Below the pieces are notes generated by a model. The model saw only the letters and a program-made list of their open reading frames with translations, did no database searches and had not been told where the DNA came from. Positions 1 through 8,909 of a stretch of 11,204 bases of DNA are shown here, in pieces. Position 1 is the first letter of the stretch; each line of letters starts with the position of its first letter. Position numbers and translations under genes: made by a program. The stretch spans positions 1-11,204 of the forward strand of contig CANBQJ010000116.1 of assembly GCA_947371645.1 (NCBI GenBank). Direction: 5' to 3'. This DNA is from Burkholderiales bacterium. GTDB taxonomy: Bacteria > Pseudomonadota > Gammaproteobacteria > Burkholderiales > Burkholderiaceae.

Positions 1-101
1 CGGCCCATCACGCCGCTTTCCAGCAGCACGTCGCATTCGACGGTGGGGTTGCCGCGGCTGTCGATGATTTCACGGCCGATGATGTCAACGATGGCGCTCA
101 T
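1..101 (-). CDS. eno: Enolase, N-terminal fragment (cut by window edge)
   Basis: The first 33 residues of enolase are visible. They begin [20 protein letters not shown], which is the conserved N-terminus of bacterial enolase. Enolase converts 2-phosphoglycerate to phosphoenolpyruvate in the cytoplasm, and phosphoenolpyruvate is a substrate of KdsA, encoded just upstream. The start is supported by AGAGGA (complement of 110-115) eight bases before the ATG. The gene is last of the visible pyrG-kdsA-eno group and is separated from kdsA by 167 bases, so it may have its own promoter or be read through. Catalytic residues lie outside the window. Confidence 0.95.
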   Translation of the reverse strand, partial: MSAIVDIIGREIIDSRGNPTVECDVLLESGVMG

Positions 102-268
102 CTGAAATGTCCTCTTGTGATGTTGAAAACTGTCGTTCGCAGGGGCCACGCAGGTGTGGCCGGCCGATCGTTGTCGGCACAAAACCGCGAAGGTTAACCG
201 AGCCGGGGAGGATGCCGCGACACCCATTCAGGCGGAGGCGGCAGTTTGCCACCCCTCCTGTCATCCCA
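102..268. other. kdsA-eno intergenic region with two small hairpins
   Basis: This 167-base gap has no credible gene on either strand. Two adjacent short inverted repeats are visible. GGCCAC at 144-149 pairs with GTGGCC at 156-161, and GCCGA at 163-167 pairs with TCGGC at 174-178, each with a six-base loop. Neither is followed by a T-run in either direction, so they are not convincing terminators. They would lie in the eno 5' untranslated region. I see no clear -35/-10 pair. Confidence 0.4.
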
Positions 269-1126
269 TCAGGCGTCGAAGTGGGCTTCCAGGAAGCCGT
301 TGCGCTTGGTGATGCGGTCCAGCTCGACCAGGGTTTCGAGCAGCGCCTTCATGTGCTTGAGCGGCACGGCGTTGGGGCCGTCGCTCATCGCTTGGGCGGG
401 GTTGGGGTGCGTTTCCATGAACAGACCTGCCACGCCCACGGCCACGCCTGCACGGGCCAGCACCGGCACGAACTCGCGCTGGCCGCCCGAGGACGTGCCC
501 TGCCCGCCCGGCAACTGCACCGAGTGGGTCACGTCAAAGACCACGGGTGCACCGGTCTCGCGCATGATCGCCAGCGAGCGCATGTCGGACACCAGGTTGT
601 TGTAGCCAAAGCTGGCACCACGCTCGCATGCCATGAAGTTGTCGTCGTTGAGGCCCTTGTCGCGCGCGGCGGCACGGGCTTTGTCGATGACGTTCTTCAT
701 GTCGCCCGGGGCCAGGAACTGCCCCTTCTTGATGTTCACCGGCTTGCCGCACTGGGCGACAGCGTGGATGAAGTCGGTCTGGCGACACAGGAAGGCGGGC
801 GTTTGCAGCACGTCGACCACGGCCGCCACGGCCGGGATCTCGGCTTCACTGTGCACGTCCGTCAGGATGGGCACATTCAGTTCACGCTTGACCTTGGCCA
901 GGATCTCCAGGCCCTTTTCCATGCCCGGGCCACGGAAGGACGTGCCGCTGGAGCGGTTCGCCTTGTCGTAGCTGGACTTGAAAATGAAGGGAATGCCCAA
1001 GGCGCTGGTGATTTCTTTCAGCGTGCCGGCGGTGTCCATCTGCAGCTGCTCGGACTCGACCACGCAAGGGCCGGCGATCAGGAAGAAAGGGTGATTCAGG
1101 CCAACGTCGAATCCGCAGAGCTTCAT
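269..1126 (-). CDS. kdsA: 3-deoxy-D-manno-octulosonate 8-phosphate synthase (KdsA), metal-dependent type
   Basis: KdsA condenses phosphoenolpyruvate with D-arabinose 5-phosphate to give KDO-8-phosphate, an early step toward the KDO of the lipopolysaccharide inner core. The 285-residue length is normal. Recognisable segments are AGPCVVES (18-25), [12 protein letters not shown] (49-60), the RGPG loop (65-68), FDVTHSVQ (197-204) and the SDGP segment (248-251). Residue 21 is Cys where Escherichia coli KdsA has Asn. With His201, Glu238 and Asp249 this gives the full metal-binding set of the metal-dependent class typified by Aquifex aeolicus. The start codon is four bases past the pyrG stop, with a modest AAGG inside the end of pyrG, so translation is probably coupled. 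The gene is followed by eno, the source of its phosphoenolpyruvate. Confidence 0.96.
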   Translation of the reverse strand: MKLCGFDVGLNHPFFLIAGPCVVESEQLQMDTAGTLKEITSALGIPFIFKSSYDKANRSSGTSFRGPGMEKGLEILAKVKRELNVPILTDVHSEAEIPAVAAVVDVLQTPAFLCRQTDFIHAVAQCGKPVNIKKGQFLAPGDMKNVIDKARAAARDKGLNDDNFMACERGASFGYNNLVSDMRSLAIMRETGAPVVFDVTHSVQLPGGQGTSSGGQREFVPVLARAGVAVGVAGLFMETHPNPAQAMSDGPNAVPLKHMKALLETLVELDRITKRNGFLEAHFDA

Positions 1127-1130
1127 GGTG

Positions 1131-3717
<2,587 letters not shown>

Positions 3718-3721
3718 AACT

Positions 3722-3742
3722 GCGGGGTGACCGCCGCCCCGC
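3722..3742. terminator. Weak hairpin between convergent genes
   Basis: GCGGGG (3722-3727) can pair with CCCCGC (3737-3742) over a nine-base loop, five bases after the acyltransferase stop and between two convergent genes. There is no T-run on either strand, so a classical intrinsic terminator is not supported. Confidence 0.3.
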
Positions 3743-3749
3743 CCTGTGC

Positions 3750-3769
3750 TGGATCAGCCTGGATCAGCC
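3750..3769. repeat. Tandem 10-bp duplication over the end of the Anbu gene
   Basis: TGGATCAGCC occurs twice in direct tandem (3750-3759 and 3760-3769). The second copy contains the stop codon of the Anbu gene (complement of 3764-3766). It looks like a small replication-slippage duplication that left the reading frame end intact. Confidence 0.6.
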
Positions 3770-4588
3770 CTGTGGCGCGCTGATCTTGCTCAGCGGGTTC
3801 ATGGCCTGGGCCTGACCGGTGGGCAAGCCACCCAGGTCGGCCTGATCGCCCACCCAGGTCGGGTCCGGGATGGAGTCGAAGACCTGGCGCAGGCGCTGCC
3901 CCCAGGTGCTGCGGATCATGCGGAAATACGGGTTGCTCTCGTCGATCTGGATGAGCTGGTCCACCTTGAGCTGGTCTACGCTGTAGACCAAGAGGTCAAG
4001 CGGCAGCCCCACAGACAGGTTGGACTTGAGCGTGGAGTCCATCGAGATCAAGGCGCATTTGGCCGCTTCCTGCAAGGGCGTGCCGGGGGTGACCACGCGG
4101 TCGATCACCGGCTTGCCGTATTTGGATTCGCCGATCTGGAAGTAACACACGCCATCGATGCCGGCCTCGACGAAATTGCCTGCGGCGTAAACATTGAAGA
4201 GGCGCATGGGCTCGCCCTTGATCTGCCCGCCCACGATCAGGCTGCAGTTGAAGTCGATGCCATGTTGCTTGAGCGCCTCCGCATCACGCGCGTGCACCTT
4301 GCGCACGGCACTGCCCACGATGCGGGCGATGTCGAACAGGTTCTTGGCCGTCCAGATGGTGGCCGGTTCGCCGTCCGACCCTTCGATGGTTTCATTGCCC
4401 AGCAGCTGTTTGACCGCCTGGGTGATGGCGAGGTTGCCGGCGGACAAAATCACCACCGCACGCTCGCCAGCCTTCTCGTAGACCGTCATCTTGCGGAAGG
4501 TGCTGATTTGGTCCATGCCCGCATTGGTGCGGGAATCGGACAAGAAAACGAGGCCGGCGTTGAGCCGCATGGCCACACAGTAAGTCAT
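3764..4588 (-). CDS. Anbu-type proteasome homologue (Ntn-hydrolase, COG3484)
   Basis: The protein begins MTYCVAMRLNAGLVFLSDSRTN, the hallmark N-terminus of Anbu, an ancestral proteasome beta-subunit relative. Removal of Met1 would expose Thr2 as the catalytic N-terminal nucleophile. Asp18 (SDSRTNAG, 17-24) and Lys33 (STFRK) fall at the mature positions 17 and 32 that match the proteasome Asp17/Lys33 pair. The SAGN segment (49-52) and GVPLDLLVY-like strand (194-202) also fit, and 274 residues is a full-length protein. Anbu assembles into open lock-washer helical rings rather than closed barrels, and its substrate is unknown. The start has AGGTGA (complement of 4596-4601) seven bases upstream. 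It lies downstream of the phasin-like gene by 131 bases. The usual neighbours (ATP-grasp, alpha-E, transglutaminase-like) are not in this window. Confidence 0.92.
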   Translation of the reverse strand: MTYCVAMRLNAGLVFLSDSRTNAGMDQISTFRKMTVYEKAGERAVVILSAGNLAITQAVKQLLGNETIEGSDGEPATIWTAKNLFDIARIVGSAVRKVHARDAEALKQHGIDFNCSLIVGGQIKGEPMRLFNVYAAGNFVEAGIDGVCYFQIGESKYGKPVIDRVVTPGTPLQEAAKCALISMDSTLKSNLSVGLPLDLLVYSVDQLKVDQLIQIDESNPYFRMIRSTWGQRLRQVFDSIPDPTWVGDQADLGGLPTGQAQAMNPLSKISAPQG

Positions 4589-4719
4589 GTCGGGGTCACC
4601 TGTAGTCGCTCGCCGTCAGGCCCCGGCGCACGCAGGGTGCACCGGCGCCGTGGCGCATGGGCGGGTATTGTCCCCGAAGTGGCGTCCCAAGGCCAGGGCG
4701 CCTCGCCGCGACCCCTGGA

Positions 4720-5271
4720 TCAGGCGGCAGCGCCTTGCTTCTGCGCCAGCCAGTAGCCCATGTCGATCTGGATGTTCTCAAACAGCGCCGTGAGGTTCAC
4801 AGCCTGGTTGATGCACAGCGCGCTGAGCTGCATGCCGACGTTGTATTCCTGTTCGACCAGCTTGGACAGCGTGTTGACCTTGCGAAGCTGCAGGTACTCC
4901 TGCCAGACGCCACTCAAACCCTGCTGCCACGCGTCTTGCTGCTGTTGGAAGCGGTGCATCACGGCCGTCTGGATGTCGCCGAGCTCTTTCCAGACCTCGG
5001 CGTCGCCGCCGCCCAGGACGTGGCTGGCGCCCAGCTGGTTGCCCAGGCTGCGCGTCATCAACTGCGCGCACAGGTTCTGCATGTGGTTCACACGGCTCAT
5101 GGGCGTGCCCATGACGTGCGCGTGCACGGGCCCCTGAGACGTTGCCGATGGCGCCATCGGGATGAGCTCGCGCACGGCCGGCTGCGGCACAGACGGGCTT
5201 GTGTTGCGGCTGGGGGTGGCGCTGGGGCCTGGGCTGGGGCTGACGGCCCGAGAACGAGCAGCACGTGGCAT
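4720..5271 (-). CDS. Small phasin-like helical protein with Pro/Ser-rich N-terminus
   Basis: I do not recognise this 183-residue protein by a defining motif. Residues 1-45 are basic and rich in Pro and Ser (MPRAARSRAVSPSPGPSATP) and are probably disordered. Residues about 58-180 look wholly alpha-helical and amphipathic, rich in Gln, Leu and Ala, with no signal peptide or transmembrane segment. That composition, and its place 46 bases after a PHB depolymerase-type gene, suggest a phasin, a protein that coats PHB granules, but this is inference. The start is strongly supported by a perfect AGGAGG seven bases before the ATG, so the Pro/Ser region is translated rather than an annotation artefact. 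An internal start at Met58 (MSRVNHM) would give only the helical part. Strong translation fits an abundant granule coat protein. Confidence 0.75.
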   Translation of the reverse strand: MPRAARSRAVSPSPGPSATPSRNTSPSVPQPAVRELIPMAPSATSQGPVHAHVMGTPMSRVNHMQNLCAQLMTRSLGNQLGASHVLGGGDAEVWKELGDIQTAVMHRFQQQQDAWQQGLSGVWQEYLQLRKVNTLSKLVEQEYNVGMQLSALCINQAVNLTALFENIQIDMGYWLAQKQGAAA

Positions 5272-5278
5272 GTGGAGA

Positions 5279-5284
5279 CCTCCT
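5279..5284 (-). promoter_or_regulatory. Perfect Shine-Dalgarno of the phasin-like gene
   Basis: AGGAGG on the minus strand, with seven bases to the ATG at 5271. It decides the start in favour of the longer form with the Pro/Ser-rich N-terminus. Confidence 0.85.
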
Positions 5285-5317
5285 GATGTCTATGTGGCGG
5301 GTGTGACGCCTGTGAGC

Positions 5318-6385
5318 TCAACCACCCAGCCGCGCCAGCATCCGGTGGATGGCCCGGATCTGGATGGCCTGGCGGGAGTAGTAATCGGGCGCATCCGGGT
5401 TGGGGCTGGTGTAGCCCCACCAGTCCCAGCAGCCATCGGGGTTCTGGGTCACCCCATCATCCTGGCCTTGGGCCTGCGGGTAGAGCACGATGAAGTTGTT
5501 GCTGTCTGCAAGAGCGTTGTAGCCGGTGGTGGTGACGTAGCGGTGACCATAGGGTGGGCCACCTTGCACATCCGGCTTGCCGTTGACGTAGTTGATGTAG
5601 TTGTAGCCCTGCTTGCAGCCGTGCAGGGCAATGTGCACGCGGGCCGTGGCGCCCTCTTCCACCGCCTTGGGCACATAGGCGTAAGCAAAAGGGCTCATGC
5701 TGGCGCGCGTCTCGCCATCGAAAAATTCGGTCTGGTCGAAGCGAACCAGGCGGCCGCTCAGGCGCTCGGAAGGAGGGTTCAGCTCGCCGTAGATGTGCCT
5801 CAGGATGTCATGCGACTGCATGAAGTGGCCATTGTTGATGTAGGGCGGCTGGTTGGTGCCCAGCGGCGAGTCTTCCGGGTTGTCCGTGATGATGGCGTGC
5901 CCGGCTGGGACGTCATCGCTGTAACGGATGTCGTGCGGGTGCACGCCGAGCAGGCGGTAGAACTCGCGGGTGCGGGCCACCACGGGCGAGTACACGACCT
6001 GGTCTTCGCTGCCCGTGAAGATGTAGACGCGCTGGCCGCGCAGGTGGCTGACGGGGTCGATGAGGCCGGCGTCCGCCGTCTGGCGCGCCAGCTCGGCCAG
6101 GCGTTCGGCCTGAGGCCCTGTCTGCGGCATCAGCGGGCTCATGCAGATGTACTGCGCATTGGCCACGTAGGCGTCAGCAGCCAGGTAGGCGGCCTGCCGG
6201 AAAGACTCGACGCAGCGGTAAGGCCCGCCCGCGATGATGCCGGCCCCCTGAAAGCTGGCGGCGTGCGCCAGGTGCAACTGCACCGTCATGAAGGCCCCGG
6301 AAGAAAGTCCGGACACCGAGCTGTGCCCACGTTGCACCCGGTAGTCACCCAGTTGTTCTACTTTGGCGTCGGCGTTGAGCAGCAT
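5318..6385 (-). CDS. PHB depolymerase-family esterase, no signal peptide (probably intracellular)
   Basis: This 355-residue alpha/beta-hydrolase has the layout of the circularly permuted, single-domain PHB depolymerases. The lipase box GLSSG (26-30, nucleophile Ser28) is near the N-terminus, then Asp128 in FTGSEDQV and His163 in VPAGHAI complete the triad. The oxyanion-region block ALHGC (253-257) and a C-terminal GCWDWWGY (318-325) follow. From memory, the Penicillium funiculosum enzyme has the same order and close spacing (Ser39, Asp121, His155). Such enzymes cut polyhydroxybutyrate to oligomers. The start at 6385 has AGGAGG four bases upstream. The protein begins MLLNADAKVEQLGDY with no signal peptide, so it should act in the cytoplasm unless exported otherwise. 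The frame is open another 80 codons upstream without SD or a convincing signal sequence. It lies 46 bases before the phasin-like gene, probably one operon. Confidence 0.85.
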   Translation of the reverse strand: MLLNADAKVEQLGDYRVQRGHSSVSGLSSGAFMTVQLHLAHAASFQGAGIIAGGPYRCVESFRQAAYLAADAYVANAQYICMSPLMPQTGPQAERLAELARQTADAGLIDPVSHLRGQRVYIFTGSEDQVVYSPVVARTREFYRLLGVHPHDIRYSDDVPAGHAIITDNPEDSPLGTNQPPYINNGHFMQSHDILRHIYGELNPPSERLSGRLVRFDQTEFFDGETRASMSPFAYAYVPKAVEEGATARVHIALHGCKQGYNYINYVNGKPDVQGGPPYGHRYVTTTGYNALADSNNFIVLYPQAQGQDDGVTQNPDGCWDWWGYTSPNPDAPDYYSRQAIQIRAIHRMLARLGG

Positions 6386-6389
6386 GTGT

Positions 6390-6395
6390 CCTCCT
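6390..6395 (-). promoter_or_regulatory. Shine-Dalgarno fixing the depolymerase start
   Basis: AGGAGG on the minus strand, four bases before the ATG at 6385. It excludes the longer open frame (which would start at 6625 or 6415) as the translated form. Confidence 0.75.
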
Positions 6396-6442
6396 GAATG
6401 TGGCAAGTGGCCCATGGACCTTGTCGGGGGAGCGGTGGCAAT

Positions 6443-6455
6443 TTCACTTTGTGAA
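6443..6455. promoter_or_regulatory. Candidate operator palindrome
   Basis: TTCAC (6443-6447) and GTGAA (6451-6455) form a perfect 13-base dyad around TTT. It is about 60-70 bases upstream of the depolymerase start. The flanks carry a looser outer pair, GCGGT (6432-6436) and ACCGC (6455-6459). A binding protein is not identified. Confidence 0.35.
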
Positions 6456-6634
6456 CCGCCCGAAAACCATATCACCACGCACGCGCCAACAGGGCATGCC
6501 CCCCTAGTTTGCAGCGCTGGCTCGCGGCACCTGCCCGCTCGCTTCACCTTGCGATCACACGTCCATACATCTTTGCTCACAACTTGGGGCCAGAATGTGG
6601 GCTTTTCTCCCACAGCACACACCACACCTCAGCC

Positions 6635-7534
6635 ATGAGCGCACCCGACGCGCCCAGCCCAGGCGGCACCAGCGATTCGCCACAGGGCGAAGCTTTGCTC
6701 GCGGCAGCACGCAGCCTGCTGGAACCGCTGGTGGACCTGGCCATCGCCCGGGGTGTGCGGCATGCGGATTTCGAGGAGATGCTCAAGCTGCTGTTCATCC
6801 ATGGTGCCCAGCGTGCCCACCCTGATGTGGCCGCGCAGCGCTCGGTGAGCCGCATCAGCACCACCACCGGCATCAACCGGCGTGAGGTGACCCGCCTGCT
6901 TCAGCACGTGCCGGCTGGCCGCGCACGGCACCGTTCGCCTGCCACCGAGCTGTTCGTGCGCTGGGTCAGCGACCCGTCCTACCAGGCAGATGGCGTGCCC
7001 CTGCGCATTCCCCGCCTGGGCGCTGCACCCAGCTTCGAGGCCCTGGCCACATCGGTGATCAAGGACGTGCGGCCACGCACCCTGCTCGAAGAGTTGTGCC
7101 GCCTGGGCCTGGCCCGGGTGGCCGATGACGAGCGGGTGGAGCTGCTGAGCACGCACTTCATCCCGAGCAATGACGAGGCCCACATGCTGGGCTTCCTGAG
7201 CACCAACGTGGGCGACCACCTGCGCGCCGCCGCTGACAACATCCTGCATCCTGGCGTGCAACACCTGGAGCAAGCCTTGTTTGCCGATGAGCTGTCCACG
7301 CGGTCCATCGAGCACATGAGGCCCTTGATCAATGAGCGCTGGCACGTGCTGGTGCGCGAGTTGGCGCCCTTGCTGCAGGATCTGATCAACCAGGACGCGG
7401 CCACTGGCCGCCCGCAGGACCAACGCATCCGCGTGGGCATGTACGCCTACAACGCGCCCATGGCCCCTGCGCCCGCACCTGCCGCACCCGATGGCCACCC
7501 CGACGGGCGGGCTGACGAAAGGAGCTCGACATGA
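6635..7534 (+). CDS. DUF6502 family protein with helix-turn-helix
   Basis: This 299-residue protein matches my recollection of the DUF6502 family, whose biochemical function is unknown. A helix-turn-helix-like segment lies at about 68-91 (QRSVSRISTTTGINRREVTR), preceded by a helical region (about 18-60). The rest is predominantly helical and ends in a Pro/Ala-rich tail (275-299). There is no signal peptide or membrane segment, so it is probably cytoplasmic and may bind DNA. The ATG at 6635 lacks a clear Shine-Dalgarno; the frame is open upstream, but the earlier start would lie in apparently non-coding sequence. Its stop overlaps the start of the DUF5666 lipoprotein gene (ATGA), so the two are translationally coupled. 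DUF6502 and DUF5666 genes often sit side by side in Burkholderiales. Confidence 0.75.
   Translation: MSAPDAPSPGGTSDSPQGEALLAAARSLLEPLVDLAIARGVRHADFEEMLKLLFIHGAQRAHPDVAAQRSVSRISTTTGINRREVTRLLQHVPAGRARHRSPATELFVRWVSDPSYQADGVPLRIPRLGAAPSFEALATSVIKDVRPRTLLEELCRLGLARVADDERVELLSTHFIPSNDEAHMLGFLSTNVGDHLRAAADNILHPGVQHLEQALFADELSTRSIEHMRPLINERWHVLVRELAPLLQDLINQDAATGRPQDQRIRVGMYAYNAPMAPAPAPAAPDGHPDGRADERSST
7519..7524 (+). promoter_or_regulatory. Shine-Dalgarno inside the end of the DUF6502 gene
   Basis: AAGGAG, six bases before the ATG at 7531. It fixes the start of the DUF5666 lipoprotein within the last codons of the previous gene. Confidence 0.75.
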
Positions 7535-8760
7535 GCCGACGACCTGCATTGCCCCCCCTTTTGCGCACCTGGATCTGGCTGTGCGCGCTGCTCGCCGCCA
7601 GCCTCATCGGCTGCGGCGGCGGGGGAGGCGGCCAGACCGCTGGCGTCGGCGTGGGTGGCACGGGGGGCTCAGGTGGCACAGGGCCCATCACGGGCCTGGG
7701 CTCGATCATCGTCAACGATGTGCGGTTCGATGACAGCAGCGTCATCGCTCAGGATGAAGACAACAGCGCGGCGAGCACGGCGCTGGGCGTGCAGGTGGAG
7801 GTGGTGGGGGGGCCGACCCACATCGACAGCCTGGGGTTCACGGCCGCCACCGCCACCACCGTGCGTGTGATCCGGGCCGTTCAAGGGCCGGTGCAAGGGA
7901 GCGTGCAGACCACGGACAACGTCTCGGGCACGGTGGTGGTGTTGGGGCAGACGGTGCTCACGGATGGGGCCACGCTGTACCAGGGCCTGCCGCAGGGCTT
8001 GCTGAGCCTGGTCGACGGCACGCTGGTCACGGTATATGCCTTCTACGACGCCCACTTGCAACGCTTCCTGGCAACGCGGATCGAGGCCTCGTCAGCGCTG
8101 AGCGCCTACGTCGTGCGTGCGCAGGTGGCCTCGGTCGACAGCGCCCAGGGCAGCTTCATCGTGGGCAGCCTGGTCATCGATGGCAGCAGCCTGGCGAGCC
8201 TGCCCAGCGTGGGGCAACTGGTGCGGGTGAGGCTGGGCACGGCTGCAAACGGGCAGGGCCGCTGGCCGGCCTTGTCTTCACCGTCGGCGGCACCACAAAG
8301 CTGGGCGGATGGCACGGCATTGAAGGTGGAAGGTCTGGTGTCGGACTTCGGCAGCCTGAGCAACTTCAAGGTCAACGGGCAAGCGGTGAACGCGTCGGGC
8401 CAGGTCACCGTCAACGGCAACAACGGCAACATCGGTGGCGTGATCAATGGCAGCCAGGTCGAGGTGGAAGGCGTGGTGAGCGGGGGCGTCCTGGTGGCCA
8501 GCAAGCTGAGCTTCAAGACCAGCGGGGGCTCGTCGGGTGCGCAAGCCAAGCTGATCGGGCCGATCTCAGGGGCAGACACCGGCAATGACCGCTTCACGCT
8601 CAAGGGGCTGACGGTGACCTACGACCCCACGCCAAGCACCGGCACCCGCTTTGACGACGGTGTGGAGGCCGACCTGGTCAACGGGCGCCAGGTGGAGGCC
8701 GAAGGCACCTTGTCGACGGACGGCAGCACCTTGACGGCCACCCGCATCCGTTTGCGCTGA
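7531..8760 (+). CDS. DUF5666 domain lipoprotein
   Basis: This 409-residue protein is predicted to be an exported lipoprotein. It has an Arg-rich start (MSRRPALPPLLR), a hydrophobic stretch (12-26) and the lipobox LIGC ending at Cys28. Residue 29 is Gly rather than Asp, so Lol-dependent transport to the outer membrane is expected. A Gly-rich linker (29-51) follows, then several beta-strand-rich repeats of the DUF5666 type (short modules such as GLGSIIVNDVRFD at 55-67, and later units with GxV/VxVEG patterns near 260-410). DUF5666 modules resemble small beta-barrels and have no known activity. Position after, and overlap with, the DUF6502 gene suggests that both act in one process. A strong intrinsic terminator follows. 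Confidence 0.85.
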   Translation: MSRRPALPPLLRTWIWLCALLAASLIGCGGGGGGQTAGVGVGGTGGSGGTGPITGLGSIIVNDVRFDDSSVIAQDEDNSAASTALGVQVEVVGGPTHIDSLGFTAATATTVRVIRAVQGPVQGSVQTTDNVSGTVVVLGQTVLTDGATLYQGLPQGLLSLVDGTLVTVYAFYDAHLQRFLATRIEASSALSAYVVRAQVASVDSAQGSFIVGSLVIDGSSLASLPSVGQLVRVRLGTAANGQGRWPALSSPSAAPQSWADGTALKVEGLVSDFGSLSNFKVNGQAVNASGQVTVNGNNGNIGGVINGSQVEVEGVVSGGVLVASKLSFKTSGGSSGAQAKLIGPISGADTGNDRFTLKGLTVTYDPTPSTGTRFDDGVEADLVNGRQVEAEGTLSTDGSTLTATRIRLR

Positions 8761-8786
8761 CGGCTCGTTGGCCTGCACATCGAAAG

Positions 8787-8818
8787 GCCGCTCCGGCATT
8801 CCGGGGCGGCTTTTTTTT
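8787..8818 (+). terminator. Intrinsic terminator after the DUF5666 gene
   Basis: A 10-bp GC-rich stem (8787-8796 with 8801-8810, one T-G wobble) with a four-base CATT loop is followed by eight T residues (8811-8818). It is a textbook rho-independent terminator 27 bases after the stop codon, and it separates this unit from the peptide locus. Confidence 0.95.
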
Positions 8819-8852
8819 GCTCATTCAGTTACTTTTTGTTTCTTTTGAAAGC

Positions 8853-8881
8853 TTGCCGTGTGCGCTTTGCACACTTAACAT
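8853..8881 (+). promoter_or_regulatory. Candidate promoter with operator-like dyad for the peptide locus
   Basis: TTGCCG (8853-8858) and TAACAT (8876-8881) are 17 bases apart, each matching four of six consensus positions. Upstream 8829-8850 is T-rich and could act as an UP-like element. Almost the whole spacer is an inverted repeat: GTGTGC (8858-8863), GCTTT, GCACAC (8869-8874). A repressor bound there would block polymerase. The start codon lies about 22-29 bases downstream of the predicted transcription start. Confidence 0.45.
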
Positions 8882-8909
8882 CCAACACATCAACGAAACA
8901 CAGACCCAC

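Larger units (their letters stand above)
6386..6634. other. Divergent region between depolymerase and DUF6502 genes
   Basis: This 249-base region has no credible gene. It should hold promoters for both directions, but I see no good -35/-10 pair. A CAGAAT at 6591-6596 is the best -10-like hexamer for the plus gene and is weak. A palindrome TTCAC-TTT-GTGAA at 6443-6455 is the clearest structural signal. Confidence 0.5.

Noticed and set aside
3746..4756. Plus-strand open frame of 336 codons opposite Anbu
   Set aside because: Anbu is clearly identified on the minus strand by its N-terminal Thr and conserved motifs.
6386..6625. Upstream extension of the depolymerase as a signal peptide
   Set aside because: The extension has only a short hydrophobic patch flanked by Cys and Gly, no signal peptidase site at the right place, and a perfect Shine-Dalgarno lies just before the internal ATG at 6385.
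8829..8850. T-rich tract as a remnant of a dispersed hairpin repeat
   Set aside because: It resembles the A/T-rich arms of repeats seen in some betaproteobacteria, but only one arm-like stretch is present and no pairing partner was found.
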